Part shown: one piece after another, positions 5,608-6,313 of the stretch
How positions within the stretch are numbered: position 1 is the stretch's first letter
Layout of the letters: each line of letters starts with the position of its first letter
From: an uncultured Oscillospiraceae bacterium
GTDB lineage: Bacteria > Bacillota > Clostridia > Oscillospirales > Oscillospiraceae
DNA: 6,313 bases
Direction: 5' to 3'
NCBI GenBank assembly: GCA_900758955.1
Contig: CAAETL010000070.1
Span: 1 to 6,313, forward strand
Made by a program: the position numbers and the translations under genes
The notes under the pieces: generated by a model
Seen by the model: the letters and a program-made list of their open reading frames with translations, nothing else
Database searches by the model: none
Told to the model about the DNA's origin: nothing

Positions 5608-6313
5608 TTACGCGCTGATTTCTTTTTGCGCAAAATGGTCGCGGGTCAGTTTGACCACAACGCCGGACAGTCCAAGCAGGCCCACCAAGTTGGGAATTGC
5701 CATGAGGCCATTGAGGGTGTCGGCGATGCTCCACGCCAAGGACAGGTCCATGGTAGCGCCCACCACCACAACGAGGACAAACACCACCTGATAAACCCGA
5801 ATGGCTTTGGTACCGAAGAGCCCCTCCACGCAGCGGCTTCCGTACAGCCCCCAGCTCAGTACGGTCGAAAGCGCAAACAGCGCCAGCGCAACCGCAATCA
5901 AAAGGGAGCCAAACTTGCTGCCGAACAGAGTACCCAAGGCCTGAGCATTCAACGCAGTGGTCCCCTCCACGCCGTAATTCAGATCAATGCCGGAACACAG
6001 GATGGTCAGGCCGGAGAGGGTGCAGATGACGATGGTGTCCATAAACACTTCAAAGATACCGTATAAGCCCTGCTTGACAGGATTCGATTCGGAAGAAGCC
6101 GCATGAGCCATGGGTGCGGAACCCAAGCCGGCCTCGTTCGAGAAAACGCCGCGCTTGACGCCCCAAGTGATGCACTGCTTAATTCCAAAGCCGGCAACGC
6201 CGCCCACAGCCGCTTGGGGATTCACCGCTCCCTGGAAAATCTGGCCAAAAACGTGACCCAGAGAGCCCGCGTTGGCAATGATGACGGAAAGGCAGGCCAC
6301 GATGTACACAACA
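5608..6313 (-). CDS. AGCS-family sodium:alanine/glycine symporter, C-terminal half (5' end outside window)
   Basis: Integral membrane transporter that imports alanine or glycine with sodium (or protons) in characterised relatives. The frame is open from the window edge to the TAA at 5610-5608, about 235 residues, roughly half of a protein that is usually 450-500 residues. The diagnostic stretch GIKQCITWGVKRGVFSNEAG, followed by LGSAPMAHA, matches the AGCS (AlsT/DagA-like) signature region. Several hydrophobic segments follow: one around IFEVFMDTIVICTLSGLTIL, one in LLIAVALALFALSTVLSW, one in VYQVVFVLVVVVGATM and one in IPNLVGLLGLSGVVVKL, then a short charged C-terminal tail. The true start is not in the window; the GTG near 6309 is an internal Val codon within the family's conserved sequence. 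It is co-directional with the pur operon but ends in its own strong terminator, so shared control is unlikely. The substrate cannot be told from this part. Confidence 0.93.
   Translation of the reverse strand, partial: VVYIVACLSVIIANAGSLGHVFGQIFQGAVNPQAAVGGVAGFGIKQCITWGVKRGVFSNEAGLGSAPMAHAASSESNPVKQGLYGIFEVFMDTIVICTLSGLTILCSGIDLNYGVEGTTALNAQALGTLFGSKFGSLLIAVALALFALSTVLSWGLYGSRCVEGLFGTKAIRVYQVVFVLVVVVGATMDLSLAWSIADTLNGLMAIPNLVGLLGLSGVVVKLTRDHFAQKEISA

Noticed and set aside
5374..6066. Plus-strand open frame of 230 codons opposite the symporter
   Set aside because: The minus strand here encodes recognisable AGCS transporter sequence and a terminator; the plus-strand product is rich in His/Gln/Gly without any family resemblance.

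Overview
The window is the front and middle of a de novo purine biosynthesis operon on the minus strand, preceded by the 3' end of an unrelated transporter gene. Read in the direction of transcription (high to low coordinates): the C-terminal half of an AGCS-family sodium:alanine/glycine symporter (6313-5608) ends in a strong intrinsic terminator (5586-5550). A candidate promoter (5394-5366) follows. Then comes a roughly 200-nt leader that contains a ZTP (pfl-type) riboswitch aptamer (5316-5246) and an overlapping terminator hairpin (5249-5200). The genes are purE (5162-4671), a PurF-type amidophosphoribosyltransferase (4557-3136), purM (3130-2090), purN (2096-1479), a PurO-type IMP cyclohydrolase (1482-772) and a stand-alone AICAR transformylase (759-1, cut by the window edge). 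From purF onward the genes overlap or lie at most 12 bases apart, so they almost certainly share one transcript.

The organism is probably a Gram-positive anaerobe of the Clostridia, perhaps a gut Oscillospiraceae/Lachnospiraceae-type lineage. The evidence is strong GGAGG ribosome binding sites, moderate GC by eye, a PurF with the iron-sulfur cysteines of the Bacillus type, and replacement of bifunctional PurH by separate PurO-like and AICAR-transformylase proteins. A ZTP riboswitch in front of a pur operon also fits. This placement is inference from family resemblance.

Together the genes supply the first committed step (PRPP to phosphoribosylamine, PurF), the formylation of GAR (PurN), AIR formation (PurM), AIR/CAIR carboxylation (PurE), and the last two steps from AICAR to IMP (AICAR transformylase and IMP cyclohydrolase). 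purD, purL/Q/S, purK, purC and purB are not in the window. PurN and the AICAR transformylase both use 10-formyl-tetrahydrofolate. When folate runs short, AICAR (ZMP) and ZTP accumulate, and the leader riboswitch is built to sense that and let transcription proceed.

The two points most worth a second look are the complete ZTP aptamer/terminator switch and the purF product. The latter keeps an intact phosphoribosyltransferase domain and iron-sulfur cysteines but has lost the N-terminal nucleophile cysteine and the other recognisable glutaminase residues. All long plus-strand reading frames are antisense shadows of these genes.
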